From positions 144,220 to 208,219 of the forward strand of contig JAKZHN010000052.1 in assembly GCA_037179335.1 (NCBI GenBank): a stretch of 64,000 bases of DNA. Reading direction: 5' to 3'. The position numbers and the translations under genes are program-made. Within the stretch, counting starts at the first letter, position 1, and each line of letters begins with the position of its first letter. Shown here in pieces: positions 34,476 to 46,800 of this stretch. This DNA comes from Cyclaneusma minus (taxonomy: Eukaryota > Ascomycota > Leotiomycetes > Marthamycetales > Marthamycetaceae). The notes under the pieces are model-generated. The model worked only from the letters and a program-made list of their open reading frames with translations, was not told where the DNA came from and made no database searches.

Positions 34476-35774
34476 GATCAACAAGGCTGTGAATGTAGGC
34501 GGCAAGGCATGGGCCGATGATGTCGAGGTAGCGATCTAATAGCAGCTGGTTGCAACAAGTGCGAGACGGGCAACGGCGCACTGGGCATGTAACGACGAGA
34601 AGCAATGGAACGACAGCAGCTTTAAGAGTGGTGATCAGGGCATTTTTGACAGAGAGAGAGAGAGAGTCAGAGTTCAAGTTAAGGTGTGGGTGACAAGCAA
34701 ATTGGGCACCAGCCTCCTTGGCCCGTCTGTGTAAGGAGGGAACTATTCCATGGAAACAAGGCTGCTCCGGTCAGGCATACCACCGCTCGACAAGACTCTA
34801 TCGACACTTGAGTTTCCTCTCCTCTGTACAGCCTCGTGCCGCAACACAGCTGAACTCACCGAAATTGAGTCTCGAACGTTACCGGCATCTCTGGGAACCT
34901 GAAGCTTGGCCACACTCGCGGCCCGTCATCCATGTTTCGCGCCTGCTCTCGAAAGGTCCCCAGGCTGCAGACCTGGGCTTCCATGCATGGCCATCCGCAC
35001 GCCGATCTCCAACCAGAAGTTGGAAGTGGGAAGCTATGTGTGCAAACACGGGGCCGACGTCATGGAACATCAGTTTGACAAATTTACCTCACGTGGCTTA
35101 AGGTGGGGCGCTAGCTGCGGGAGCCAATCGCGGCCCGCCGAGTAGTGTGGAGGTGACAGCGAATAACCGCCAGCACGAGACCCTGAGATTGACCAGCAAG
35201 GGGCGTGAATTCACTTCGCATGGCTACATGTACCCATTTATGAGGCTGGAAGCGCGGTCCGTACCGAGAGACTTCGATTCTATCACAAGGTCAACGGCTG
35301 AAGGCCATCAGTTAGTTACTCGTCTGTACCAATGGTCTATGTAACTATTGTCATGATTGTTTCAAGCACTTGGATTGTTCAATTGATCCGTATCCTCGTG
35401 CGATCCTCGCCTCCCTATTCCCTACTCCGGACTCAGATTGCTTCGATTCAAAGGCATTTCCTACCGAGATAACGCCAAAGCGCTTGCTGTGCCTCCCTAA
35501 CGCATTACAAGAAGCCAATCATCCATAGCAGTGCAAACAACCGAGATGAAAGACGAGACGGACAACGGGAGCTGGAGGCTGAAGCTCAAACAAACAGATA
35601 TCCTAGTTCCATGTAGCACGGGAGAATAATGCCCCCTAATGTCCCGACCTCCACCATACCCAAACCGCCAATTGAGATGCATGCCCGTGACGCCTTGATT
35701 CCCTGGAACAAATCCATACCGTACAATAGCCCCCATAGGATGCGCTCCCAAATCCCCCAATAGCATAACATCAT
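34476..35774. other. Intergenic, no supported gene
   Basis: This holds the upstream region of the DUF7514 gene, including a short (GA)n tract near 34649-34667, and the 3' flank of the next minus-strand gene. No convincing ORF is seen. Confidence 0.4.
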
Positions 35775-37700
35775 TTACCGCGGTTTCAAAACAATGCGCC
35801 TCCGTCCGTCCGGCGTCCTCTTTTCTTTCGTTTCGGCGACATAACTCCCCTGATATACCAAATTCTCATCTCCTTCCTCAACGCCACACCTCTTGCTCGC
35901 AGTCTGGGCTGTCGTCCGAGCTCCGTGCCACTGGCGTTTCCACTCATTCACACTATCTCGCAGCTCTTTATCATCGTCTTTCGGAATATACTTGAGTGCA
36001 CTGACCTGCAAAGCCTTGAACTCTATGCCTAGCGAGTCGATCTGCGCTCTGTTGGCCCCGAATTCGGATCCAAGCTCATGCATTTGTCTCTGAAGCTGTT
36101 GGACTGTGTCCTCGAGAGTGCGGACACGGTCTTCGAGAGACGAGCTTCGTTGTTGTAGTTGTGAGATTTGCTTCTCTGCGTTCATTTTGTACTGTCTTGA
36201 TATGGTATTGATTTGCAGTAGTTCATCATAGCGTTTCTGGAGCCGGGCAACCGACTTGGTGAGTTGAGTGCGAAGCGTGTCAGCTTCGAGAGCAAGTTTG
36301 GCTTCAGAAGTCTGTTTGTTCTTGCCTATAAGTAGGTCTTTATGTGGTTGACGGGGTGTGTTGGACATTCTTTTAGTCATGGTGACCAGGTTTGTCGGAG
36401 GAGCAGAAAAGGGAGGGTACATGGACGTATCCGACTCGGAATCATCTTTGCTAGATGGCCTAGGGAGACTCTGATGGGCAGGCTGTCCCCGAGTCACGGT
36501 TTCCGTGAGGAGTCCGTTGGGAGGTGCAGAGAACGAGGGATTTGTTTTCGAAGGGGAGGCATCTTTTGGTTTCCTGGGTGTACTATAGGTTTGCCCGTCT
36601 AGGTTTTTGGTGGCTGTAACTGGTGCAGGCATCGTGATTAGGTCCGACTGGGCCACAGAGAAAGGCACGGAGTGGTCTATTCCATTCACCGCCGTGAATC
36701 TCGTCTGTCGACTCGGAGACGAATTCTGAGACTGGAGCACAGCAGCTTCTCGGAGTCGATTAAGCTGATTATGGGTGGGCTTCGTATGCGCCTCCGAGTA
36801 GTCCAAGACGCGGCAATAATCGGAACGAGATGGCGATAGTCGAGAGTCGGCTTCGCTCCTACCACTTGTATCCACGTCGTCCTCAACATACGCATGTTTC
36901 CCAGGACCAGCCACATTGACGCTATGATCGTTTGGTCTACCCTCGCCATCCTCATGCTCATCATTCGCTCCGTCGGGCGAAGGCTTTGTTGGCCAAAACT
37001 CCGAGGCCTTGCTTGTCACCCTGTATCGCGGCAGTGGAGATTCTCTCTCAGGCGTTGTAGGCAATGTCGATGAATTGAGCCGTTCTTCGGTCGAAGCTGA
37101 TGCTCTACCGCCCTTCCTACTGCCACGGCGTCCACTTCCCTCCACTGGGGTGGCAGACAAATCGGACGGAACGGACTGGTGGGGTATTTGCTGAGATCCC
37201 AGCTGAGGCGTAGTGCCGCGGCTTTTGGGACTGTTTTTGAGGATGTGGACCTCCGAGATCAAGGAGTTGACATGGTCATGGAGACTGCTCAAAACAACTG
37301 GGCTGACGGTTTTGTCACCAGAGACCTCGGAGGCAATCCAGCTCAGCTTCGCAAGGAGTATGTCCCGAGTCTCAGGAACATCATCGTCATTCTTTGATGC
37401 AGGAGTGCAGGCGGACAGGGGATGACGTGAGCGTCGAGGTTGTGGGGTTCGGCCAGCCTGAGATGGCGTATTGGGAGTAGAGGACTTTTCGATTGATGTT
37501 ATCGGTATGGAGCGGCGACGAGCAGGTGAAATTGTACGACGAGACGACGATCTCGCAGACTGGGGAACAAAGACATCGGCCGGTGGCGCATCGAGGGTCG
37601 AGTGGTGCTCGCTCGGGGAGACAGCGCGCAAAGATCCGGACCTGGAGCTCTTCGGGATGGAGGTGTCGGACGACGAGGAGCAATGAGAAGCAGTATCCAT
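35775..37700 (-). CDS. Ser/Pro-rich protein with C-terminal coiled coil, unknown
   Basis: A single 641-aa exon starts at ATG 37700 (MDTASHCSSSSDTSIPKSSR); the frame is open a little further but without an ATG. Residues 1-420 are low-complexity Ser/Pro/Arg/Thr, with one ordered helix (RDILLAKLSWIASEVSGDK, then VVLSSLHDHVNSLISEVHIL). About residues 460-580 form a long coiled coil (ADTLRTQLTKSVARLQKRYD, LQQRSSSLEDRVRTLEDTVQ). The end is basic (KRTPDGRRRIVLKPR). This suggests a scaffold or cytoskeletal adaptor, but no family is recognised. It is divergent from TRP2, with 511 bp between the start codons. Confidence 0.72.
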   Translation of the reverse strand: MDTASHCSSSSDTSIPKSSRSGSLRAVSPSEHHSTLDAPPADVFVPQSARSSSRRTISPARRRSIPITSIEKSSTPNTPSQAGRTPQPRRSRHPLSACTPASKNDDDVPETRDILLAKLSWIASEVSGDKTVSPVVLSSLHDHVNSLISEVHILKNSPKSRGTTPQLGSQQIPHQSVPSDLSATPVEGSGRRGSRKGGRASASTEERLNSSTLPTTPERESPLPRYRVTSKASEFWPTKPSPDGANDEHEDGEGRPNDHSVNVAGPGKHAYVEDDVDTSGRSEADSRLSPSRSDYCRVLDYSEAHTKPTHNQLNRLREAAVLQSQNSSPSRQTRFTAVNGIDHSVPFSVAQSDLITMPAPVTATKNLDGQTYSTPRKPKDASPSKTNPSFSAPPNGLLTETVTRGQPAHQSLPRPSSKDDSESDTSMYPPFSAPPTNLVTMTKRMSNTPRQPHKDLLIGKNKQTSEAKLALEADTLRTQLTKSVARLQKRYDELLQINTISRQYKMNAEKQISQLQQRSSSLEDRVRTLEDTVQQLQRQMHELGSEFGANRAQIDSLGIEFKALQVSALKYIPKDDDKELRDSVNEWKRQWHGARTTAQTASKRCGVEEGDENLVYQGSYVAETKEKRTPDGRRRIVLKPR

Positions 37701-38211
37701 GACGGACCACTGCTCGACGATTCGGGACAAGAATCTGTAATTTCGAAACAAGAAGCTGCAACTTAAGCGCAGGCAATGCAGTCGATTGTCATGACGGACT
37801 CGGAGGCGTTACCTGGATGTGGTCGTTGGACAGTTGGACAGTGTAAACAACCCCATTATTTATCGAAGACGACGAGTAATCGCGAGTCGCGCTTGACGGT
37901 TCGAGGGAATTGAAGACCGAGCGACGGAAGAATGAAATGCCGAGCCGCCCAATCGGCAGCATCCCAGCCTTCACCGCCTTCGCCTTCGTATTGTTCTTCC
38001 ATCTCAGCCCGACATCTTTTTGTATGCTGGCCAAAAACCGCCGATTCCGGCCGTGTCAGTCACCCAGGGCTCTCTCTCCCGTGGGCTAAAGCTTTGGGAG
38101 CTTTATCTGACACTACCGCCAACCTGTCTTTTCGCAGTCAAGTTCTTTGACTGCTAATTGCCTTCTCTACTTTCCCAAACCATCGCCGAGAGGAGTCAGG
38201 ATCTGCCCGCC

Positions 38212-39944
38212 ATGGCACGAGAAGTGAGCTTTCTCCCAGTGGCCGTTGAATAAGTAGTATGACTGATCGTAGCTGCAGGCCGCTATCAAACCTTCTCTCG
38301 ACGAGATCCGTCACCTCCTTGGCCACTCAACTGATCCCGCCAATGCTCCAAACCTTGTCCCACTCTTCGCTCAAATACCGGCCGACATCCTCACGCCTCT
38401 TGCTGCATACCTGAAAATCACCGCCAAGTCGTCGTCGTCACAGTCCTTTCTTTTCGAGAGTGCCGCAAGCGAGCAGGTCGGACGCTACAGCTTCGTGGGC
38501 GCCGGACCGCGCAAGATCCTAAAGTCCGGCGCGGGCCATGGCGATGAAGTCGACCCCCTGCCAGCCCTTGAGGCGGAATTATCCAAACACCGTGTCGCAA
38601 AGGTTCCTGGACTCACTCTACCACCCCTGACTGGAGGAGCTATCGGCTACGTGGGTTACGACTGCGTTCGCTATTTCGAGCCCAAGACAGCCCGCCCCAT
38701 GAAGGACGTTCTGAAAGTTCCCGAGTCTTTGTTCATGCTCTTCGACACCATAGTGGCCTTTGACAAATTCTTCAACACAGCAAAGGTCATCACTTATGTG
38801 TCCGTCCCCGATAAGTCGACCGATCTCGAGAGCGAATACAAGAAAGCACAAGAGAAGATCAACGAACTAGTCAACATTTTGAACGCCAACGAGATAACTC
38901 TTCCCGATCAACCACCAATTAAGCTGAATCAAGAGTACACCTCGAATATTGGTCAGGACGGTTATGAAGGCCACGTACGGAAACTCAAGGAGCACATTAC
39001 GTGCGGAGATATTATCCAAGCAGTACCATCGCAACGCTTCGCACGACCGACGAACCTACATCCTCTCAACATATACCGACAGTTGCGCACTGTAAACCCT
39101 TCGCCATATCTGTTCTTCATCGACTGCGGAGAATTTCAGATCGTGGGCGCTTCTCCTGAGCTCCTCGTGAAGAACGAGAACGGACGAGTCATAACACATC
39201 CAATTGCTGGTACGGTAAAACGTGGAAGAGACCCCGTAGAGGATGACAGGCTAGCGGAAGAGCTTCGCAGCTCTTTGAAGGACAGGGCCGAGCATGTTAT
39301 GCTGGTAGATTTGGCGAGGAACGACATCAACAGAGTTTGCGATCCACTAACCACGCGAGTGGACCGCTTGATGGTGGTCGAGAAATTCAGCCATGTGCAA
39401 CACTTGGTTTCACAGGTATCCGGAGTTTTGAGGCCAGAGATGACGAGATTTGATGCTTTCAGATCTATATTCCCCGCTGGTACTGTGAGCGGAGCACCTA
39501 AGGTTAAGGCTATGGAGTTGATCGCAGAGCTTGAGCAGGAGAAGCGTGGTGTATACGCAGGCGCCGTTGGATACTTCGGATACGGGAGTGTCGACATCAA
39601 TGGAAATGTGGAAGAGGGTGCGATGGACACGTGCATAGCCCTTCGAACTATGCTCGTCAAAGACGGAGTGGCCTATCTTCAAGCTGGTAAGCGATGGTGC
39701 TCACTATTGAATTATTTCATTGATGCTAATATGTCCCCTAGGAGGCGGAATCGTCTTTGATTCTGACCCATATGATGAGTGGTTAGAAACTATGAACAAA
39801 CTCGGCGCAAATATGCAATGCATCAGCTCTGCAGAGCAACAGCATATACCGGCCGAGAGCAGTAGTCTCAAAGAGGGTCCGGAAGAGGCTTTGGATGCCA
39901 CTCTTCAAAAGACGAGGGCACATGTGGATCTTGCAGCTGGATGA
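38212..39944 (+). CDS. TRP2: Anthranilate synthase component I
   Basis: The enzyme converts chorismate and an amino donor to anthranilate, the first step of tryptophan synthesis, together with a glutaminase subunit encoded elsewhere. Exons 38212-38223 (12 nt), 38279-39686 and 39742-39944 give 540 aa. The Trp-feedback site motif appears as SFLFESAASEQVGRYSFVG. Catalytic-domain landmarks are GGAIGYVGYDCVRYFEP, CGDIIQAVPSQRF, IAGTVKRGRDPVEDDRLAEE, HVMLVDLARNDINRVCDP and FPAGTVSGAPKVKAMELIAE. The tiny first exon encodes only MARE and was chosen because its splice gives MAREAAIKPSLDEIRHLLG. The last intron splits the Gly of QAGGGIVFDSDP, as expected. I saw no perfect TGACTC cross-pathway site upstream. 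Confidence 0.95.
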
Positions 39945-40471
39945 AACCTAGAGTTAGATGAAATCGAAGTCTAGCTCCCACCGTACTCCAAGTCTTTCAC
40001 CGTTCTCGTCATTTCGCCCGCTCTTGATTGCTCGATAATCTGGTATACTTTAGCAACCGGTTTCTAGCCACTTCATTCAGTTTTTCTAATTTATTTCTGT
40101 CCCCATTGTGTATTTGACGGTTTCATATTTCTCGAATATCCCTGCACAGATCATCTGGGTCTTTCCTAATCGTTTGGGATTTTTTTGATAATGTGGACCC
40201 CGTCGCTCTACATCGCATTATGCACGTAAGGCTGAACATCACGGACCGACGTGCATCCCCACGCGTCAACTTCAGCCCCTCCCAGGCACCCACATGATTC
40301 CGCCATTCTTGTCCCTTCTCACCATCCTACTTTCCAAGACTCTGTGATTCAGCTTAGCTATCGATTTCCATCTCATACTCGAGAATGCCTTGACCTACCA
40401 ACTTCCAGGTTCGCTCTGGATCTCATTTCAATCTCCCGGCTGCTCAACCTTTTCAACGTCGTGACGGCTAT
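39945..40471. other. Intergenic region between TRP2 and the coiled-coil gene
   Basis: Nothing beyond 3' flank and promoter sequence is seen; the stretch is CT-rich near 40260-40440. Confidence 0.4.
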
Positions 40472-42039
40472 ATGAGCAATAACGAGAAGAGGCACCGTGG
40501 TTAGTTCCCCGTCCGTAGCCCTCGACTGTAAATTTTGTTAAGAAGTACCAGGTGCCCCCTTCCGCGTCCCCGTAAAGTCGTCCATTCGCGCGCCTCCAAA
40601 AGTAGCCATGAAGGTTCCCCGACCGTCAGCATCTGGACACTCTTGCGAAAGCGGAAGTCTGCAGTCTGCTCAAGCAGATCCTCCCAGTTCGACGCAGCGG
40701 GAATCAGAATCTGAGGCTCAGCCAGATAAGAGCGATCCCAGCGATGCCCAAAAAGATGTCAAAATCGCAGATCTGAAAGTCATGGAATCAGAATTCCTCG
40801 CACAATTCACCGAGCTGAGTCAAAAACTCTCCGCGGAGTCTGAAAAAGCCGCTCGCTGGCAGCAAAAACACTCCGACCTTACCGAGCTGTTTTTGAAAAC
40901 TGAAAATGAACGTCGCTTGCTTCAACAGAACATCGTTGCCCGGGAGCAAGCGTATGATGCTCGAGAGCGCGATATGAAGACGCGGATTTCGGCACTGGTG
41001 CTTGAGCGAGATGGTTTGAGAGAAAGTTGCGAAATATTGAGGGGGGGAGTGAGAGAGAAAGATGTGGAGGTGCAGGAATTGAGGGGCCAGGTGAGGGGCT
41101 TGAAAAGGTTTGTGAGCGAGAATACGAGGATGAGGGTGGAGGGGCAGGTTACGGATGAGGTGGTTGGGGATGCGATGAGGAAGTTGGGGGATGGGTTGCA
41201 GAATTGGACTGTGGCGCATTTTCGGAAAGCTGCTATCGGTATTTAAATCTGAATATGAAGCAAAGAGCTTGTTGAGGGAAAGTTGCTGACACAAGCACAG
41301 ATATATCGAATGTGAAGGCGGAGACTCGTCGGAAGCAGATGACCAGTTTGGTGCCGAGGTGGGAAGAAGTCGCCTCGACTGCCGCCAAAGTGCATCTTAT
41401 CCAGTCGATAGTATCGGCCTTGCTCGTTCGGCATGTTTTTGACACCTATTACTTTGGTCTGTCTGAGACGAGAGTCGCGCAGCTTGAAGAAATGGAATCG
41501 CATATAAGATCATTCAGTCAGTGCCGTCTTTCGGATTTTGCAGGACATGATTGTGAAGAAATGCTTACAAACTGGCTACAGGCTCACAGGCGAGTGTAAA
41601 TCACTGGCGCTCGACCACGCTTGGGATCTTCCGCAAGGACAACCATGCTTTACAAGCAGATACAGACGGCTGCATTCAGCGTATCGTTGAAGAGATAAAC
41701 GGTGTTCTTGATGATTTGACGGGTTTTACGGGGTCAGAGTCTAGAGATCAGCAGCTTCATGTGCTGGTATATGAAGCAGTTGAGTTGGCGCGGTTGATTC
41801 GTGTGCAGAAAGCAGTTTTTAGCATTATTGTGCCTGCTGCAGTTGACGATGATCAGGAAGCAACGTTTGATGGAAATACAATGGAGGATATTGGCGGCGA
41901 GGACGAAGAGATGTTGCAAGACCGAGCTGTGCTGCTCTGTACTTTTCCGGGTATGATGAAGGAAGGCGATGAGAATGGTGAAGGTCCGGAGCTCAGGAAT
42001 GTTGTGGTAAAGGCAAGGGTCAAGGTTCGCTGCTCTTGA
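40472..42039 (+). CDS. Coiled-coil protein of unknown function
   Basis: Exons 40472-40499, 40552-41238, 41301-41516 and 41582-42039 give 462 aa. The 28-nt first exon starts MSNNEKRHRG and splices in frame to APFRVPVKSS; a start at ATG 40608 is the fallback. About residues 80-220 form a coiled coil (LAQFTELSQKLSAESEKAAR, KTRISALVLERDGLRESCEI). A conserved-looking block follows (LGDGLQNWTVAHFRKAAI, then WEEVASTAAKVHLIQSIVSA). The last exon contains VNHWRSTTLGIFRKDNH and INGVLDDLTGFTG, and ends with an acidic loop. I recall similar architecture in Pezizomycotina proteins labelled only by coiled-coil content. Intron 3 uses GTCAGT and a CTACAG acceptor, restoring SSQASVNHWRS. The product may be nuclear or structural; this is not known. 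Confidence 0.72.
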
Positions 42040-42182
42040 CTTGACGTTGAAGAGGATTTTGGTACGAACAGGGTTGGTGTTAGACACCATTTCGAATTCT
42101 GCTCGAGGTTTAGCACGCGGCAATCACGAGTTCATGACTACGGAAGCGGGTTGAGAACGGAGAAAGGAGGAGATGTGAACTT

Positions 42183-42333
42183 GTCGATGTGCAACAAAAG
42201 AGTTGATCCTCGTTTGTTGCACGTCGACGGATTTGCGCAGCGTCTGCGCCATCAATCCACGGACCCAGAGTACCCAACTTCACAGCGAGAATAGGGGGTA
42301 ACCACGTTCGTTCCACATCGACGAGTCTGCGCC
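42183..42333 (-). repeat. Reversed copy of the 25.4-kb repeat, with a 20-bp inverted repeat
   Basis: GTCGATGTGCAACAAAAGAG (42183-42202) faces its near-perfect reverse complement six bases later (42209-42228). The sequence continues GACGGATTTGCGCAGCGT, matching the reverse complement of the unit at 25527-25570. A further partial copy lies at 42309-42333. No gene is seen. Confidence 0.5.
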
Positions 42334-42479
42334 ACGCCATGCCCCTGATTACACCTCTGGAGCCTCTTGCTATTTGACTCTACGAATTCCGGAGCATTTC
42401 TACAGAAAGATTTGGCTAGAACAGAGTGGAACATACCGAGACGAGCGCATAGAGATTTAATAAATAAATTGTCCAGTTG

Positions 42480-43290
42480 AACTTGCAGTTGGCGGTTTAA
42501 AAAGCTGTCTGCACTCTGCTCGGCAACTTCAACTTCATGTCAACTTCAAGTCCAAATTCAAGCGCAAATTTGAGCGCAACTTCAAATTGGCAACTTCAAC
42601 TCATGTAGACCACCTTCAAGTTGACAATTTCAAATTGGCAGCTTCAACTGAGCAGCTTTAACTGAGCAGCTTCAACTTCAAGATCGAGCGCAAGTTTAAG
42701 CGCAACTTAAGCGCAATTTTAATTTGAGGACTTTAGCTTGGCAGTTTCAATTTCGAGCGCAATTTCAAGTTAGCAGCTTCAATTAGGTATATATTCAAGC
42801 GCAAATTCAACGTAACAAATTCAACGTGATAACTTCAACTCGACAATTTCAATTTGGCAATTTCAACTTCAAGCGCATTTTCAACTGAGCAGCTCCAATT
42901 GAGCAGCTTCAACTGAGCTTTAATTGAGCAGCTTCAACTTCAAGGCCGAGCGCAAGTTCGAGCGAAACTTAAGCGCAACTTCAACTTGAGGACTTTAGCT
43001 TGGCAGCTTCAACTTCGAGCGCAATTTCAAACCAGCAGCTTCAACTATATATTTAAGCGCAAGTCCAACGTGACAAGTTCAACGTGATACCTTTAACTTG
43101 ACAACTTCAACTTGGCAATTTCAACTTCAACTCCAAGCGCAACTTGAACTCAGTAGCTTCAACTCAACAAATTCGTCTCCACCTTCAGGTTCAACCTCAA
43201 CTTCAACTCAACTTCAACTCAACTTCAACAGCAATTCTCTCGCTAGACTCGACTCGACTCTTTCTCAGTCCGCAGCCACCCTCTCAACTT
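42480..43290. repeat. AACTTCAA-rich degenerate satellite with a 262-bp higher-order repeat
   Basis: About 800 bp are built from variants of CAACTTCAA and AAGCGCAA. A longer block occurs twice, at about 42664-42895 and 42931-43160; for example GAGGACTTTAGCTTGGCAG starts at 42726 and again at 42988, a 262-bp shift. Copy 1 has T where copy 2 has C at many sites (TTTTAATTTG against CTTCAACTTG). The open frames that cross it are Gln/Ser/Thr-rich by composition only. Confidence 0.75.
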
Positions 43291-43694
43291 CAACTGCAAT
43301 TTTCCACAACCCTGCTCTGTGTCTGTGAGAACAGACCAGGCCACCCTATTGGTGAGAGTAGGTAAAGTCTAACAGCAATCGCCTGCGGATAGGAACTTGC
43401 TAGCAAAGGTGGCGATCGACAGGACAATGTTTTACCCGGAAGAAAGAGCTTTTTTTCCAGCAGGTGTCCCGGTGGTATGCCGAGCAGCTTGAGAGTGGAG
43501 CAGTACAAAATTAGGTGGATTTTGAGGCGTAGGAGTGGATGGATCCGGAGTGGTTTTTATAGGTAGTTCGGTGAGAGCAAATACGGTGGATGGTGGAGGT
43601 GGTGAGCTGAGGAACTGGGATGGTGAGTGATGGTTGGGAGGATTTTGCAATCTTGGAAGTCTACGGAACGCATATAGACCAACACAAAAGGTAT
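43291..43694. other. Flank of the satellite, no supported gene
   Basis: No ORF with an ATG start and coding character is seen. A Pro-rich minus-strand frame opens only with TTG. Confidence 0.35.
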
Positions 43695-43835
43695 AATGGT
43701 CTGTACAGGGTCTCGAACTCTCGATGACTATTTATTCTTCGGCGCCCGGCTTAGAGCCCCGAAGTCACTAATTCCAGACATCAAGCATACTCCAAATTAC
43801 TCGGACAGTTGAACTTGTTGAGCTATCTGGCTTCC
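43695..43835 (-). repeat. tRNA-related, SINE-like sequence
   Basis: On the minus strand an A box TAGCTCAACAAG (43825-43814) and a B-box-like GAGTTCGAGACC (43720-43709) are about 95 bp apart, wider than in a normal tRNA gene. The arms do not fold into a cloverleaf. This looks like a SINE head or an old tRNA pseudogene. Confidence 0.4.
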
Positions 43836-46800
43836 ATGTCTTAGAGATTCTGATTACTTGGCTTTCCTCGAGGCATTTGTGTGATCTGGTATCTCTCACG
43901 TTCGTTGGACTCCAGCTTACTTGTATATTCTCGAGCTACCAAGACTCTGTCAAGTTAATAGTCTAATAAGACGCGACCCAAGTGACTGAGAACAAGCTCA
44001 GAGTCGGACGATTTACTCGGCACCACACAAGGAATGTCACCCCGAGCAATCGTTCATCCATTGCCTTGGTTTTCTAGGTCCTTGAGATTGCTGATGGCGC
44101 CTAGCATATTGGCTCATCATCAATCCTCAGTCTTGACATGCTCTTTCCTTTATATCCCTCACTTCCGCGCTAATTCTGATATACCGTCGCGACTTGTCCG
44201 ATACTTGCAGCCGTGTCTTGAATTGCCTATTGCACCAAGTATCCTAGGAAGAATTCATGCAGTGTTTGGAGTCTTGAAATAAATGCCAGGCTGAGGTGTC
44301 TAGCATGTCGAGGGTCTGTTCTGCCAGACTCCACCACATGTAAGATTTCGGCGGTGACAAGAAGCACTTGCTCAATAGCAAACTCGCAAGTCATCCAAAA
44401 GTGTCACTTTCAACCTCTGGATCACATGAGGCGATGAGGTCCACATCGCCACAACCATAGCCCAATGTTTGAAGAATCACGAATCATCACTACCACGACA
44501 ATTTCCTACAACCGCAAAGGACACACATGCGTCCTTCTAGGTACCATCAAAACATGGCAGCAGATGACACTTGAGAGAACCAACATCGGCATCCAGAACA
44601 ACTCCCAGAATGCAAGAAGCCGCGCCGTCTCGTAAAAGCACGTTTGTAAGATCATGAGATTCCCGTCAGTCACCAGGCACATTTGCGGTGCTGCAGCTAG
44701 CCACTTGCCACGCGTTTCAAGATGGCAAAGTTGCAGATGCATGCAGTAGACCGAGGAGTTTCCACGTGGTGGTTTGTGTGTAAGGTCGCGAACATAGGAG
44801 TATGTCACAAGCACGTCAAGCAGTGCTGCATGGCCATGGTATAGCGGGTTTGTGCATATGGGAGACGGGGTCTTTGGGTGGTCAAACTTGGGGTTGTTAC
44901 TAGGGGTCTAAACTTCTAGGAGGTTTGGTTTGAGCAATGGGTGATAGAAGGGTGGTCTAGCTGGGGTGGATTTTATCAATGACTGCAGGCAGAAGATTGA
45001 AGGAATACCAACCAGGGAAATATCACGGCTCTGGACTTGGGTTTCTCTCTCACTTGAAATGGAGGAAGCAGATGTTAGAAAGTGGGGTTCAATGTCAGGA
45101 GGGACGTAAGGACAAGCGAGATATTCCCGAATGAGTCGTCCGTTTTTCTTTTTCCTCAGGCTACTTGTCTCTCCTTCGAGATAGTCATCAGAAGAATGGC
45201 TGACAGCCTGGCACCATCCGCTGAGATGATTCGTAAGGATGATACAAGATGGAAAGTTCGAGACTTGGTAGATTGAAGGCGAGTCTCAATGGTTCCCCTT
45301 GACATTGCTAGTCACAGGCTGAGCACAGCGAGCAAAAAGACCCCATACTCCTGGACTAGGTACATACAACAGTGGCATCACCGTTTGCTGCATCTCCTTG
45401 CCTCTGGAAGGCACTGGCCAAGTGGCCACATGGTGGTTGAAGAATAGTCTCAGTGGTGAGGGATCATGGATGGTCGGTAACGGTTTCGGCCGGCAGAGGT
45501 TGAAGATCAAAACAAAAGTGGTGTAACGGCTCCTGTGTCTGTCTGGCCGGGTACGGGGCGTCGAGCGGTCCGTCCATGATCCATGGTCTCCCACCCTCTC
45601 GTGCTGGTGGCGCGAGAAGCAAATCAAGACTGACAGACATTGTCAAACAGGAAGGTGAAGTCACTGAAGTGAGGCTGTGGCGACAAGTGACTCCGTCATA
45701 TTCGAGGGAGAAGAAGAAGATGTCGATGATCTGGACTTGACATCCCACCTATGTTCCGCATGCGGCATAGCGCCAGCGAGAGGGAGCTCGGGCCAGCCTA
45801 CGACGTGACACACAGACAAACTCTGCAGATCAGCGGAAAAGTCGCAGATCAACGGCCTTTTTACAACGACATGCAACAACATCTAACCGATCAATGCCAA
45901 TGGCATGCTGAGAGAATACGAAGCACACGTCGGAGAAGACGCCATCTGAGAGGAGGCCGACTGCACGACATGGACTTCTGCCGCCCCTCGCCTCCGCCCA
46001 AACCGTTCTTGTCCGAGCGCCACCACACACTCCACCTCCGATTCCCAGTCGAACACTTGGGCAATGCCTGACCATGCAAAATCGTTGCTCGAAGCGCCGC
46101 CAAGATCGGCCATTCTTCAGCTCCAAAGCCTTCGCAAGCCGGATCCGCAACTGGAACGTCAGCTTCAATATCATGGCCCGGTCGCAAGCTGCTGGAACCA
46201 TGCCCATACCGAAGCCACTTCATGCTGGGATCAACAAATCCAGTAAACATTTGGCAATGTGGGCAGTGCGTTGGCCATTTCAAAATCCGATAGCAGCGAT
46301 CACTAACGAGAGGCACAGGGGCAGGCTGCAAAGAACGCTCGATTATTGACAAGGGTCACGAATCCGGCTTGACATCTTGCAGGGCCTCCATTATCAGCAG
46401 CTGCTGTATCCATTGTTGGCCTCGCTATCCACACCGCGATCAGCCTCAAGCATAGGCGAAGCGTGCTGGGGCCTTGCTGGCCTTCATTGCCCGCTCGTTG
46501 CATTGGTCCTACAGCGTGACGGGCATTCTGACACTTGAGCTGAGCGTGATCCAGAAGCATCGGAAGGATAAGGTTGCAGCAGGTTGCAGCAAATTGTCAT
46601 GGCCAGTGTCTGCATTCAGTACCTTTACTGCCGCATTCTCGCTAGTGCGAACTGCCCTGCTTGACCATTGTGTGCTTTCTCGCCTTTGTTGCCGCCTGCC
46701 AAAGTGCCCCTGCCGCTGCTATGTACGCCTCTGATATTGATCCTCATATGGATCTCAGCCCAGTAAGTTTATTGGGATCCAGGGATGCTTCAACCTCGGC

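Noticed and set aside
34649..34667. (GA)n microsatellite
   Set aside because: It is a short common repeat upstream of a gene with no special structure.
45891..46352. Frame with CPHCQMF, zinc-ribbon-like
   Set aside because: There is no ATG at its start, only one CxxC pair, and overlapping frames look equally good.
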